Shown here piece after piece: positions 47,791 to 60,500 of a stretch of DNA of 64,000 bases. Origin of the DNA: Effrenium voratum (taxonomy: Eukaryota > Sar > Dinophyceae > Suessiales > Symbiodiniaceae). The stretch covers positions 582,501-646,500 of the forward strand of contig CAUJNA010001424.1 of the NCBI GenBank assembly GCA_963377175.1. Direction: 5' to 3'. Position 1 is the stretch's first letter; each line of letters starts with the position of its first letter. The notes beneath the pieces were generated by a model, which did not search any database, was not told the origin of the DNA, and saw nothing but the letters and a program-made list of their open reading frames with translations. The position numbers were made by a program, and so were the translations under genes.

Positions 47791-48199
47791 TTCAGGTTTA
47801 GGAAAATCAAAGGAAAAGCGCTCACAGCTTTGGAGGTTTCCCATCTACCACTGGCCTGTTTTCCCTTAACCTTTTGGATTCCCAGATTTGGTCCATGTTT
47901 GGTCAAGGTCCAAAAAGTGATCCATTTTATTTCCAGGTGTTGTTTTGCAAGTGAGACCAAGGTGAGGATTTGGGTCTTTTGGGACCCTTGAGAACAGGGT
48001 CCTTCTTGTTCTTCCTCTTGGTTTGACACGAATCTGCCGGCAGATCAGAAACCGGGGAATACCCCTGAAAAAAACCTTTTGGACCCTTGACCAAACATGG
48101 ACCAAATCTGGGAATCCAAAGGGTTAAGGGAAACCAGGCCAGTGGTAGATGGGAAACCTCCAAAGGTGAGTGCTTTCCCTTTGATTCCCTAAACCTGAA
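47791..48199. repeat. Long imperfect inverted repeat (hairpin)
   Basis: The left arm (47,791 to about 47,915) and right arm (about 48,078-48,199) are reverse complements over about 120 bp with few mismatches: for example GATTCCCAGATTTGGTCCAT against ATGGACCAAATCTGGGAATC, and GGTTTCCCATCTACCACTGG against CCAGTGGTAGATGGGAAACC. The loop is about 160 bp. No coding capacity; it could be a foldback element or a tail-to-tail duplication. Confidence 0.85.
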
Positions 48200-48544
48200 G
48201 AAGGTATTTCCCGAAGAAAGGCATTTTCAGGGTGGCCGATCAGTATCATGGTTGTTGCTGGGAAACATTTTACATTTTGCTTAATGTGGTGGTTGAGATC
48301 CCCACTTAACTGCTAAAACTTAAGTTGTTGCTTCCCTTCAAACGTCAACTTCAAGGTGTGGAAACCGGGGAATCTTGATCAGTATGGACACCTGGTAATT
48401 GGGAATTTGCATTGGGAGTGGCCACTCCTTTCATTGGGAGAATGAGTCCTTTCATTGGGAGTGGAGGTATGAACAGATTTCGGCATTTTCAGGGAATCCT
48501 GTCATCATCCATTTGCTTAAGAACATGCTTTATTGTCCCTTGCT

Positions 48545-48606
48545 GGTTTTAAAGGGAATCTATCACTGCTGGAAGTATGTTTATATTTTTTCCAGGGGCT
48601 TAAGCA
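48545..48606 (+). repeat. E-family interspersed repeat (copy E2)
   Basis: AAAGGGAATCTATCACTGCT, GGAAGTATGTTTATATTTTT and TCCAGGGGCTTAAGCA match the copy at 34,273. It ends with a pyrimidine tract and CAG|G, and an exon candidate starts about 95 bp downstream. Confidence 0.6.
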
Positions 48607-48698
48607 GGGCTCCTTGAAACATGCTTTTTTCCACCAAAATAAAGTTGGAAACCAAGGATCCCTTTAAAGCAAATGGAAGTTATCGGGAGTGGCCCCAG

Positions 48699-48808
48699 GT
48701 CCTATTACGCCCCCAGCCTTCTCTTCACCGCTGCGGCGCCGCAGCGGGCGCCGCTTCTGCTGGGCGCGGCCGGCGAGGGCGACGAAGAGTGCGGGGACGG
48801 AGGCGCGG
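48699..48808 (+). CDS. Ala/Gly-rich exon candidate
   Basis: GCCCCAG|G acceptor, frame SYYAPSLLFTAAAPQRAPLL then LGAAGEGDEECGDGGA, and a GC donor (GG|GCAATT). It is very GC-rich compared with flanks. An A-family element lies 55 bp downstream. One alternative frame (Arg-rich) is also open. Confidence 0.4.
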
Positions 48809-48862
48809 GCAATTGGGGGGAAGTCCTGTTTCAAGGGTACCCTTGTCTTGTTGGTTTCATAG

Positions 48863-48963
48863 CTAGGTGCCTTTACCAACTTTTTTGGGGGAGGGTTCCC
48901 CTACTAAAATAGACCACAGAAAAAAGGGTACCCCTATTCTAACCTCTCTACTGGAGGACCTAG
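48863..48963 (+). mobile_element. A-family element flanked by a direct duplication (copy A4)
   Basis: CTAGGTGCCTTTACCAACTT at the left, TTCCCCTACTAAAATAGACC in the middle, CTCTCTACTGGAGGACCTAG at the right. About 25 bases to the left (CCCTTGTCTTGTTGGTTTCA then TAG) are repeated to the right (CCCTTGTCTTTTTGGTTTCA then TAG) with one mismatch, so the element is bracketed by a direct repeat. Confidence 0.8.
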
Positions 48964-49990
48964 GGTGCCCTTGTCTTTTTGGTTTCATAGGAATCCAAGG
49001 AAGATCCTCATATTTTTTTTAGGGCCCCCGAACCCGTTTGTGGGAAAGTCGGGAAAAACAACCCCCCTTCGGTTTTTCTTCGGGTTTCCAGCACAAAAGC
49101 GACACAGCCCAAACGGGGTTGTACTCAACGTTTGGGACCAGCTTACACTTCAGAGAACATGTATTCCAATCCCACAGATTTAAGGTACGTTGACCATGTG
49201 GATGGACAAACATATGCACCCCATTATTTGTAGAGTCTCATCTATCCCAAGTGGTGCAGGATTTCGTCCACACTGGGGCCACTTACCCAAATCCCTGTGA
49301 CTTTCTGGGAAGGACCCAAAGTCAGTATAAGGTCGCAAAGGGTCGCCCCCAAAAATGGTTGGTATCCCTTTTGGTTTCCTTTTACCCCCCCCCCCCCCCC
49401 CAAAAAAAAAAAAACTAAACAAAAAAAGGCAACACACAAACAAACAAAAGACCGGTACCGCGAAACAAGAGAACCCAGTTAAGTCTCCTGCAAGCCAACC
49501 GTTGTTTATCGCCTCCCGCTACAAGCTGAAGTTCAATGGTACAATTGTTCCCCCCAATCAAAAAGCAAGCGTAGTACCAAGGATTGCAAGGAATGATTGA
49601 TTTTGATCAAGGGGGTGTTCCACTCCCGTCTTAATCTGCCAGGTGGATCGTTCCAGGTTTGCATGAATTGCCAGTCAGTGTAGACCTGGGTAAAACTAAA
49701 CCTTCATGTGCCATTGGCCTGCGAACAGAACTGATTAGATGTTGCGCACAAAAGTCCAGAACACCATTTGGCGTAGCAACAAGCAAACGTGGTCAGATGC
49801 TTCTTTCCATTACCAAGAAAGCACCGGGTGGGATATGTGCATAGTATATATATATATATATATGCATATAGAAGTACTATATATCTACGTATCCGTTGTA
49901 TAGTGGTTACATGGCGCCCGCTAAAGCCCCGGGGGCGGTTTAAGGGCACTGGAAACCATCGTAGCCTCAAGCCTCTGGCTGAGTTGCGAG

Positions 49991-50097
49991 GTGGCATGAG
50001 CTATGACCCCCAGCTCTTCGAGGAGTTGAAGGCGATGTGGGGAACCAAGGATGCGCGCACCTTGCCGGCTGGGAGCAGACGCGGCTTGGGATGGAAG
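49991..50097 (+). CDS. Isolated coding exon, function unknown
   Basis: GCGAG|G acceptor, frame GMSYDPQLFEELKAMWGTKD then ARTLPAGSRRGLGWK, ending in phase 0 at GT (AAG|GTCTGG). It looks like a genuine helical coding segment. It may be an N-terminal exon of the downstream glucan synthase, but I cannot show this. Confidence 0.5.
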
Positions 50098-50336
50098 GTC
50101 TGGGTTTCCTTTTGAACAGAAAGCCAAAGGCTCGAGAGGCCCTTTGTAGTCCTTGAGCCAAAGTGAGCATGCTTGATTTGCGGGCCATGGTTATTGTGGA
50201 TTGCAAAACCCATGCCGATCGGCAGCAGTTGGGAGTGGTTGAGTATTCAACTCCGGTTACGGAAAGGGAATGGGGCTTCAAAGCAGAGCTAGGCCTCCCC
50301 GACCAGGGCGTTCGCACAAACACGTTAAACATCAAC

Positions 50337-50448
50337 TGGCCATGGGGCATAACCTACGGCTCCATTTTGGGGTGGATGAGCATCCATTTGCCACCGATTT
50401 TGATGTTCACTAGGGGTACCAGGGGTTTTGACCCACAACCAAATATGG
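50337..50448 (+). mobile_element. D-family element (copy D4)
   Basis: Starts TGGCCATGGGGCATAACCTA and ends GGGTTTTGACCCACAACCA. The interior CCATTTTGGGGTGGATGA and TTTTGATGTTCACTAGGGGT match D1. It lies about 10 bp before the exon candidate at 50,461. Confidence 0.65.
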
Positions 50449-50460
50449 ACCATTTCTCGT

Positions 50461-50506
50461 ACTGGGAACGCCTGTTGGAGCTGCTGCAAAGCGAAAGCTG
50501 CCGCGC
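50461..50506 (+). CDS. Short exon candidate with strong donor
   Basis: The frame WERLLELLQSESCR ends at a consensus-like donor GC|GTGAGTG. The acceptor is unclear because the D element comes right up to it. It could be followed by the segment at 50,760 (acceptor GACTCAG), which fits its phase. Function unknown. Confidence 0.35.
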
Positions 50507-51563
50507 GTGAGTGAAAGGAATTCCGGTTGCAGTGGATTCCCAGTTGCCTGTATAGTAGCTTTGGTGCATTTTGCTTGCATGTTAGGACTTTAACATTTTG
50601 CCCACTAATGGGTTTTCCAATTAAGCCACTAAAAGTTAAACTTTTAGGGGAGCGGAAAGCAAGCGAGGTAGGTAACAAACACAGCCTTTAAGAACCGAAA
50701 GGACAATCGCTTGCCTATCTGGGTAACTGGGATCTACTGGGGCTACAGTACAGACTCAGATTGTGGTTCGGCGCGCATTCGGCGCCCTGGACAAAAACGA
50801 CATGGGTGTGTCCCCTGCAGGACAGGGTGCGCCAGCTGTTGCGTTAGAACAAGGCAACCCTTTTGGGTAGAGAAAGCGCAAGGAACACGACAGCGATTTT
50901 GAGCCTTCGCCTCTCACGATTCTTTCGAGCGCCTGCCTCATTTCCCCGGGGACTTGAAACTTGGAAGGATCATTTGGCTATGACTTTTTAGAGTTGGAAG
51001 CCACGTGGACATGAATCCCCATCCATTTCTGATGTCCAAAGGGTCTATCAAGATGTTGAAATTCGAGGGTAGACAAGAGCGTTCGTTTTTTCCTGACCTG
51101 TCCACTCAAGTAACATATCATCTGAACAAATCCAGATCCGATCGAGTGATGTGCTAAGAACCCGATCGTCATGCCCAGGTACTGAACGCAAGGGCTGCTT
51201 GGCCGGAAGTGGTGACAAGGGTCAGTTTCGTTGGATTGAGAGCGACATGGCGGGGGACAGGGTGTTGGGTTGCCACTTTCTCTAGTCTTCGGGAAACACG
51301 AGAACTCAATTCCCGGCAAGTCGCTGGGGCCCAGGTCCATGGGGGTCTCCTTCTTTTTTCTTGGGGGGGGGAGAGGGGTATTTATAGGGGTGGCCAGGGT
51401 TGTGGGATCACTCGGGGTTTCTCCAACCACTCCCGTGGATGTTTTCGGGATTTCCCCTCATAGGGGTTAGTCTTTGGGGTTCGGCCCTTGTTGTCCCACA
51501 GATTCGTGGATTCCATTTCCCAGCCAACCACTTCCGTGGTGCTCACCCACTGGTGGCTTCCAG

Positions 51564-54500
51564 GCTGCTCCATGCGGAACTTGCCGGGGGCAGATGACTG
51601 GGGGGTGCGGGCGGCCTTGGGCTTTGCGCGGCTGCAGCGGGCCTTTGACTTCCAACAGGAGTCGCTCCGTGCCGTCGCTTCAGGGCCTTTGGGCTTGCCC
51701 AGGGATACCACTGCCATGAAGGGAAGGACAACATGTAGGGGTTGTTGTTTTGGTGCCATTTGCTGGTTCCTTTTCTTTTCAAGAGGGAAATTAAAGGTGA
51801 GAAAAGTTTTAAAGACACACCCAAGAGTGTGTCTGAGGTCCAAGCCCAAAAGGACAGTACAGCATTGAGTGTGTTGAGTGGGTGGCTGAGTGGTCCGCAG
51901 CCCAGCAATGATCTGCGTCCTTTTTGGCGGAGGTTCTCCTCCAGATTTGCGGAGAAGTATATGGGAGATCCAAGGCAAACCTCCCCCACGGTTTCTCTTT
52001 GGTTTCCAAACATGCTTTCCTCATCGCCCCCTATCAAGGGCACACCCAGTATGACGTGTCTTTGGTCTTTGCTCACCCCCCGGAAACGAGGGTGCGCAGG
52101 AAGGAAGAGGTTTACGGCAAGCCAACTGGACATGACCAAAGATTCAAAGAAGGAGGCCATTCAATGGATATTCCCCATGGAAATTGGGTTTGAGTCCTCT
52201 TTCTTCGATACCACGCCAGCCTGCGATTTGATTCGTTGGACCCCTACGACTGGTTGGCTTCCCTTTGGGGCCTCCTGGTGCAAAAGTCCTCGTAGGATGA
52301 CTTCCAGTTTTCAGCAAGGTCTGGTTCAAGATCTGCACCAATTGAGCTCCATTGGCTGTACCATGCGGTCACGCCCCATGATAAAGGTTTGATTTTTAGG
52401 CAATGCAGGTTGGTGAGTTTGATGCAGATGTCTTGTGTTCTACCCCTATAGCTGTGCGGTTTGCTTTTGGTTCCTATGAGCAAAACACATTCCAAGGGGC
52501 ACCAGATCTAGGACACAGCAACACACGGCAACGGGAGGTGGAGATCTGTTTGAAGTCGCACCCCTCCTATGGTTCTTGGAGGTCAGCAACAAAGACCTAC
52601 CAACTGTGGGAGTCAACGAGTTCGAAGCGGGGAATGATGTGGAAAGTCTTCAGCCAATGTGGGTCTGATAGAACCAACGTCGCAACCCCATAGAACAAAC
52701 TGGGTCTTACCTTATCCTGTTATGGGAACCAAGCTGGAGGGGTCCAACAAATCTTGGGGTCCTCAAGCCCAAAGTGTGGGAGCCTCAGATGAATCCACTC
52801 CTGGTTGACGAATATGGGGTGTCCCCTTTTAGTGCGGAAAACCGCTTTGGAGGGAACAGTGCCTTGTTAGTAGGCTTCATCACTCCAGGGTCAACAAAAT
52901 TAGGTCCCCTCAGCTGCACCAGACCCCGTATGGGACTTGATTGCAGGATTCCGTGAAGAACCAGTTCGAGCACCTCATCACCCTGTGGCGGTCCCACTGC
53001 TCGGTGAACGCGGACCGCATGAAGCAGGCAAACATCGGCCTGGAAAGCATGGAGGAGGCCTGGGGCTAGGGAGCAGACTTTGAGGCCACCCCCAAATGGA
53101 GGATTTGCTGACCCAAATTTACACGTCCCTTAGGCTTTTGGTTTGGTCATCTTTTGAGACTCGGAGTACCCCTGTCATTGCTGGCCTTGTCCTGGCCAAG
53201 GCATCAGTGTAAAGGCTTCAGAGACTTTGCTCGTGTACAACAGCTAAACCAGGAGTCTGAAAACTTCCATGGAATCGCCTGAGAGAGTGTAGGTGGTGAT
53301 TCTTCATGTGGCTTTGACCCATTTGTTACGAGGTTGTCTCAGTATGACTCATGTCCGCTTCAATGCCAATATTGCGCCAATGAGAGTATGGTCGTGGAAA
53401 GCAAGTGTTTGGTTTTTCTTCTTCTGAAGAAGAACGACAACAACTCCCTTCAAAATGACAAAGTACTCATAAGGATGGGAATCCGCCTTGCAAGGGCCCT
53501 GTCCGTTCCCAGAATGGTCCCATTGGAAGAGCTTGTCCCAATCGGTTGAACTTCAACGAAACCATGCGGGCGCTCTGAACGTTTTGCGGCTAAATCCACA
53601 CCCAAAGGAAACCGAATTCCATTTAAATCCCTATTTGAGTGTGTCCTGTGGGGCTCCCCAAAATGGTGTTCCCTTTACTGTCCCTTTACCGCCCCTTTTG
53701 GGGAACTCAACCACTAGGTCCCCCAAAAAAGGTTCCCCTACTAAAATAGGCTACAGACAAAAAATCGGGTACCCTATTCTACCCTCTCAAATCTGGAGGA
53801 CCTAGGCTAAGACATATCCATTTTCAACCTCCGGCTCAGCTTCCGCCCCGCCAGAAGCTGGTGCTGCATGGACTGCAGGAGCTCTACGAGGAGGGAATTC
53901 TGCCGGCGCCAAATCTGGCTGGTGCTCAGTTCCGGGTTTTGGAATAATTACTGGTTTTTGAGGGTTCCCTAGGTTAAGGGCTTCAAGAACCCGTACAAAT
54001 GCCGTGTTAACCGTTTTTGGGGTGTTTCCCTTACCTAGGGCAGCAAGAACCCCTAAAAATGTTGTATGTGTTTTTTGTTTCCCCCCCCCCCCCTTCTTTT
54101 CTTCTTCTGAGGTATGACATGTTCATGAGTTTTTGTGGCTCCTGGTAAAGGAAATCATAGCCCCATAGCCTTCCCTGCTGCGCCAGCTCCAAATGCTCGG
54201 CGCAGAAATGTCCCGGCAGATGTGGCTGACGCTTTTTTTTTCTCGTTTGGGGGGGACCAGTCCCGGAGAAGGTCAACTTCAGCTTAATCCGACAAACCCT
54301 ACGACAGGAACCCACAATAATCATACTGCAACTTACAATTCCCTATAACCCTTAGTTGGTGGTTTGGATTTGAAATCCCCTGGTTCTTGCAAACGGAAAA
54401 CTACCTCCTAACCACCACACAACCAATCCAAACCACCAATTAGATGGAAGCTGATCTTTGGGAGTCTTTTTGAGGCTCGGTACCCGTTTTGGGCGTTTCA

Positions 54501-57500
54501 AAACCAACGGCAAAAACACTGTTCCTGAGGGGAAACGTTGGCAGTTTTGAGCTGGTTGGAATGTCACTTTCTTGCTGGTGTTCAGTCGGTCATCCCGAGT
54601 CCGGGTTTTGGGAATGAACCGGAAGGGGATTCCCTTAAAGAAAACCAAATCGGGGATTGCTTTTTCTCGGGGTCATTCCAATTCTGATTCCCTGCCTATC
54701 GAACAAGCAAGATAAACACATTTCCAGTGGATCCCAGTACTCTGTAAGGGAGCCCCCCCAAAAAGAAAGAAGAAAGAAAGAAACAACCGAAAATGGGGAG
54801 ACGGACGGTGGGAAGCGTTTCCCTCGGTTACCGACCGAGTTGTGTTCCCATGTCGCGGCCTTTCCGGGCGCCGCTTTCTTCGAGTTTCGCTCGGAGGACC
54901 TGCTCTGCGGGTTCCGCGCCTGGCGCCGGGAGTTCCGGAAGTTCCACAAGGACCGCAGGGATCGAGCCGATTGTTCGCGTTTTTTTCCTCGGACCCCAAA
55001 AGCCGAGACCTTCAATTAAATAAGTCGGGTCGTCAGATGGCCATGAAAAAGCAAGATAATAGGTGGACTCATGTAACCATTACCTGAGTTTTACCTGCGT
55101 TTCATCATTTAACTTGGGTCAGGCGTTCTTAGGGGTTGAAGCCCTGGGGCGGCGTTCGTCGAGTTATCCTAAGGTTGTCAAGGGTTTTAGTGGGATCTCC
55201 CAGCATGGGGCCCTTTTGTGGCACACTTGGCAACCAACTGGACTTAGGAGGTTTGGCGTTTGCCAACTGGACTTCGGATTGGCTTTTGTGGAGCACAGCT
55301 GGACTTGTGCAGCCCGAGAATTGACGTGGGGTGTTTGTGTGTGTGTGTGTGTGTGTGTGTGGGGGGCACTTTGAAAGCAACAGGATGATGATAGCTAACG
55401 GTTCGGGGTTTTGCCATATTAATCAAGGGGTTGCAATCCAACTAATCAAAGAGTACAGACCAGCTACCTTTAAATGTTCTCTGAACGACTCTATTTGGGA
55501 ACATGGGGAACTCTGTAAAATTCAAACAGCTAAACAACTGTTTGCTGTGGTTGGCAGTGGTTGGCCCAAAAAAACGCCATGTTAACGCAATGTACCAGGG
55601 TGTTATAACTCTGCTGTACCATTCCGTTTACACGGATTTCACCCGGAGCTGAGTTGGGCAATCTCAATTGCAGCCAAATGACTCGATCAAATGTTTGATG
55701 AGCTGCACCATGGACATTTGAAGAGACATGTTTACAGGGTAGCACTAGCAACTAAGACTTGGTCCTAAGCATCCAGCACGTTTTCTCGTTGTTGTTCGGT
55801 GTTGCTTGTTTTAGTGGGTTGTTACTTTGCTACTTGTCTTCTGCCAAGGATTGGAATATAGATCAGGAGCTTTAGGATTCCGGGTGGATCTAGTTGATAG
55901 CAGGGAGCCAGCAATTTTACCTCTAGGTTTTACATGATGGAGCCCGACTGGTTATTTGATTCCACTCGGGGACAAAAACACTGGGCTTCTCTCCAGATAC
56001 CTATGGGTGTCCCCCAATGACAAAGCAGTCACGATGCGAATCCCGCTTTGATATCTCAGATTGCGGGTTCGACTAAACCCTGGTTGACTAAGAGTGCGTC
56101 TATACTAGATACAAATGCATATGGGCGTGCCTTGTTTCAGGAGACACCAAACTGGTGGTTGTTCGTTTGGTGTCCATTTCAACATACAATAAACAGGCGC
56201 TTTCAAAGCACAAACATACATATATATATATATATAATATAGTCATACATATACAGACATACATAGATGCATATATATATATAGAGGTATATATATATAT
56301 ATATAATTTATGCAATATATGTACATACCATTCTCTATATATAATCTATATTTAGATGTCCTCTGGCCACACGGCCAAGGAAACGCCGCACTTTCTAGAC
56401 TCCGTGTCCACGCCCGTGGCCACACCTGTCCCGTCAGTCGAGGCCCAGGCGGGCTCGTGGAGTCCGAGGTTTGGGTTGTGTGAAAGGGACAACAATTGAG
56501 GGGTCCTCTATTTTCAGACAAACCAATTGCTGGGCAAGGGTTCTTTTCTTAGAACCAGTTGTGTTTTTGTTTTTTTTTTGATTGTTTTTTGGGGGGGAGG
56601 TTGTTTCGCTTTTCTTGGCTCACCAGAAATTGTGGCTTGTGCAGGCTTTTGGTGGGTGGCTTTTGCTCCGCACTCTGAGCATCACTGGCAAGTGGCCTCT
56701 AAACACCCGTAACCCAACCTTCAACCAACCCTAACCCCACCCTACAACCCACTCCAAGCCAATCCCAAGCCCGCCCTAAACCCTAAACCAACCCGAAACC
56801 TAGCGATTTGATTTGTATCTTTGAGTTTGCCCGCAACTCCACCCTAAACCAACCCTAAACCGGCCCAAACCCACACCTTGCTCGGTGTTGCGTTGCACTC
56901 GGCTGCGTTGTAGCAAACAGACACAGACAGACCCAGACAGACCCAGACAGACACAGACAGACACAGACAGACAGCCAGACACAAACAGACAGACACAATT
57001 ACAGACACAGACACAGACACAGACACAGACACAGACACAAACACAGACACAGACACGACACAGACACAAAGAGACAGATAGACAGACAGACAAATAGACG
57101 CAGACAGATAGACAGACAGACAGATAGACAGACAGAGAAACAGACACCAGAGACAGAGAGACCAACAGACTTGACAACTTGCCGAGACTGCAGCAATGAT
57201 GTGTCCTGAAGTGAGTGCATGTGGCTAGCAGCTTTGGCTCAATGATGTTCAATGCCTTGCAACATACCACGTGCTGCAACACGTTGCAGACGATGCCCTT
57301 TGTGCTACCGTCCTAGTTGCGCCTTTGTGTTGTCAGCCCAAAAGCCAGCATATCGTTGCTTCAGCCAGACAGCCAGACTGTTTCTGCTTGAAGGCTTGGC
57401 AGCTGCTTTACATTTGGACCCGCGATTTGCGCCAATGGAATGAGACAGCTTGCTTTTTAGCATCAACTCTACTTTAGACCAACCCTAAGCCAGCCCTGCA

Positions 57501-60500
57501 GCCATTTTCAGCCCAAACCCGAAATCAACTCTACGCCAACTGCAAACCTAGAATTCCATTTGTGTCCTTTTTGATCTTACGAAGAGGGCCGCGCGATCTT
57601 CACAGTTGAAAAGCAGGACATCTCGGTGAACCATGGTTTTGACCAAGTGAAGGGAGGGCTGGGCACTTCTGTACTTGCGTCTGCCTTTGAGGAGGTAAAA
57701 CAGTTTTTGTGCGTGTTTTTTCGTTGTTTGAAAGAGAAACCAGACAGAACTCCGACTCTGTTGGGGGTTCCCCGAAACGCCAACGCACCGCAAGGGAAAA
57801 TCTCGGCCAACTCCTTAGGTGCGTTGGTGCAAGATGGAGGAGAGCGACCAGCGTGTGCGCAGCGTCGCCGAGCGCTACGTGAAGTTGGAGGACTCGAACT
57901 CGCGCCCAAGCCCCTGATTTCCCTCTCAAGGAATCAAAGCCCAAGGATCCCGTTTCAATGCCGAAGCTTCTGGTGCTTTTCCATGCTGAAAAAAAATCGG
58001 GCACCTGCAACCTGCATGCACCCCTGAAATGGGTTCCTCTACCCAACAAGTTGGGTAGATGAGCCTAGTTTTAGGGGGCATGGAGACTCCAGCTTTGGAT
58101 GGGTATTGTGGTGGACAACATACCAGCCCTGGTTTTCGCGGGTTGCTGTTTTGAAGGGAAGTGGACACGCCGGCAAGAACGACTCCGACGAGAACAAGGA
58201 TCACATTCGATAAAGAACGTGAAGCAACTCAGGAACTTGCTCCCAGTGCGCGTTGCGGCCACGTCGCTCTGTTTTGGTTCGCTGCTTCTCTTAAGTCGAA
58301 ACAAACGCACAACTTGCAGCACACCACTGGTTCGGGGTTCATACCGACACAATCACTGATCAACGACTCCTGAAGCAAGCAAAGACCTGCCAAGTTGTTC
58401 ACAGGCAATCTGAGGAATGACTGCCTGGTACCAGAAGAAAATCAATTTGCGAATGGTGATTTTCCAAACTTCCAGTTTTCCAACAAGGCCTCTTCATAGG
58501 AAATGGTTGTTTTGGATACCACCATTTGTAACCGGTTGCTTCCCGTCTCTGAGCAAGCTGGTGGCGTCGGTTCATGCATTTAGCATCAGCGTTTGGAACA
58601 CTTGAGTGTCAGATCCAAACGCTGTCTCTTCATGCTTGGTTGGGTTTGGGCTTTGGCGTGACCGCGCGTAGGAAGTGGCCATGTTCCTGCTGGTTTGGGG
58701 CGAAGCTGGCCACGCCGCCGCGCTTGCTCCGACTCGGCTTGCCCGCTAAAGTTGACCCCAGAAACATCAACCCCAGTTTCTTAGTTGGGGCGTGTTCCCC
58801 GCCAAAAGTGGTCTGATTCCTCACTACACCCCCCGAACAAACCGGGGTTGAATGTGGGGTTCAACTAAACCCAGGGACACCCCCCTACTCCTAAACTGGG
58901 GTTCATCAATATGGGGTCAACATTTAGTGTATTTCGGGTGAGGCAACCTCCGCTTCATGCCGGAGATGCTGTACTTCATCATGCACCTCATGCTGGAGGC
59001 CACGCCTCCCTGCGAGGCTGGGCGTGTTCGAAAATCCCCCCCAATTTGGGTGCGTGGGTTTGAGGGCTTCCACTCAAAGTGGTGTTCGGGTTGATTTTGA
59101 ATTGAATCGCTTTTCCAAAACAAAGGCCATGACAGATCTTCTTGATGGAAAAAGGGCAATTGTTGAGGTAGAAAGCAAGGACATGCCTGTCATTGTGCTT
59201 ACCTTGAGGGGTGATCTTTGGGTTGACCTTCAACCTTGTTGGCAGGCCCTTTGGGGTTCAAGAAGGGAACCGTGAGCTTTGATTCAAATCGGATGTGAGT
59301 TTCACAACGCGCAAGTCAGATGCAGTTGCGGGGTGTCCGTAGATCCGGAAAAGAGCCGAGGTTCGGTCGGTGCCACGTTCAGGTGAGAAAGGGTGTCAGC
59401 AACGTCTTCCTCGCGAAAATCGTGCGACCCATCTATCATGCATCCTGGACTGCAAGAGTGGGAGCCCATGAGTGTGAGCTACCCCCAATCCATCAACCTG
59501 AGGTCTCCTCTAAAACTCTACTCCTACTTTATATAGGTTCGGGTAAACTAGGTATGAAACATCGTCATATCTGAACCAGAAAGTATGTATTCTGGAGTAC
59601 CCCAGGCGTGGGCCAAGTAACACAAGCTAGTTTGAACCTTTTCCTCAAAGACCTCTGGTGCCATGGGCACTTGTGGGAGCCCGGCTCAAGTCAAAGGGAT
59701 GTTTGCCCATCGGAGGCTTCCCAAGATTTGAAATTCGATTGATTCCTAGGCAACGGTTTCCTGTTGGTTTGCCTTTGTCCAAACAGGGGGGGCACATATT
59801 GGGGGGATTTTTCTCTCTAAACCAGCCCGGACAAGGGTACCCTAACAACACACAGGACCTTGCCACTGCCTTCCTTTGTCAAAACAATTGCAGCTTGGTA
59901 CTTGGCTGACTGGACGCTGAGATATGTGCAAGCTGCAACTTGAATTCCGCTGATTCGAGGTGGCTTTATGTAACACACGCCAATAATTTCGTTTGATGGG
60001 TTTGGCTGAGCTTTGATCACACCCTCTCCAGCCAGTCCAGCTATTTAATTTTAGGTGAAACACCCCTTTTCTTCTCGGCTCGAAGACAAAACCACAACTT
60101 GTTTAGCGGCTCTGGTTTCGTGTCTCAAAGACACAATTGAACCCCGGAACGCTGGCAAGGGGACCCTGCAAATGCAAGCAGCCGACCTATGACTATTCAC
60201 ATGCGTGTGTGTCAAGATAGGGTAATTACTCCAAAATCAATTGCTTTCCGTTGGTTTCCCTGTAAACTCCAAAAACCAGCAGCTCCAAGAACGACACCCC
60301 ACTTGGGTCGACTCCTTGAATATCAGGTGGTACTCGCAAGGTTCCAAGTCCATAGGGCCTGCCCTATGGAACAAGATTCCTATCACAGTGCAGATGGTTC
60401 GCAATGCAGGTCCCATGGGCCTCTTCGATTCCAGCTTTGGCAGTATCAGAACTTCACATTGTGTACGTCTATTTGGGTGTTTCTATACAACGTGGGTGTG

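Larger units (their letters stand above)
55000..57580 (+). other. Glucan synthase intron stretch
   Basis: No exon seen between about 54,960 and 57,587. It contains a (GT)n tract at 55,333-55,362, TA-rich tracts at 56,219-56,237 and 56,272-56,306, a CCCTAA-rich segment and the CAGACA microsatellite. Confidence 0.5.
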
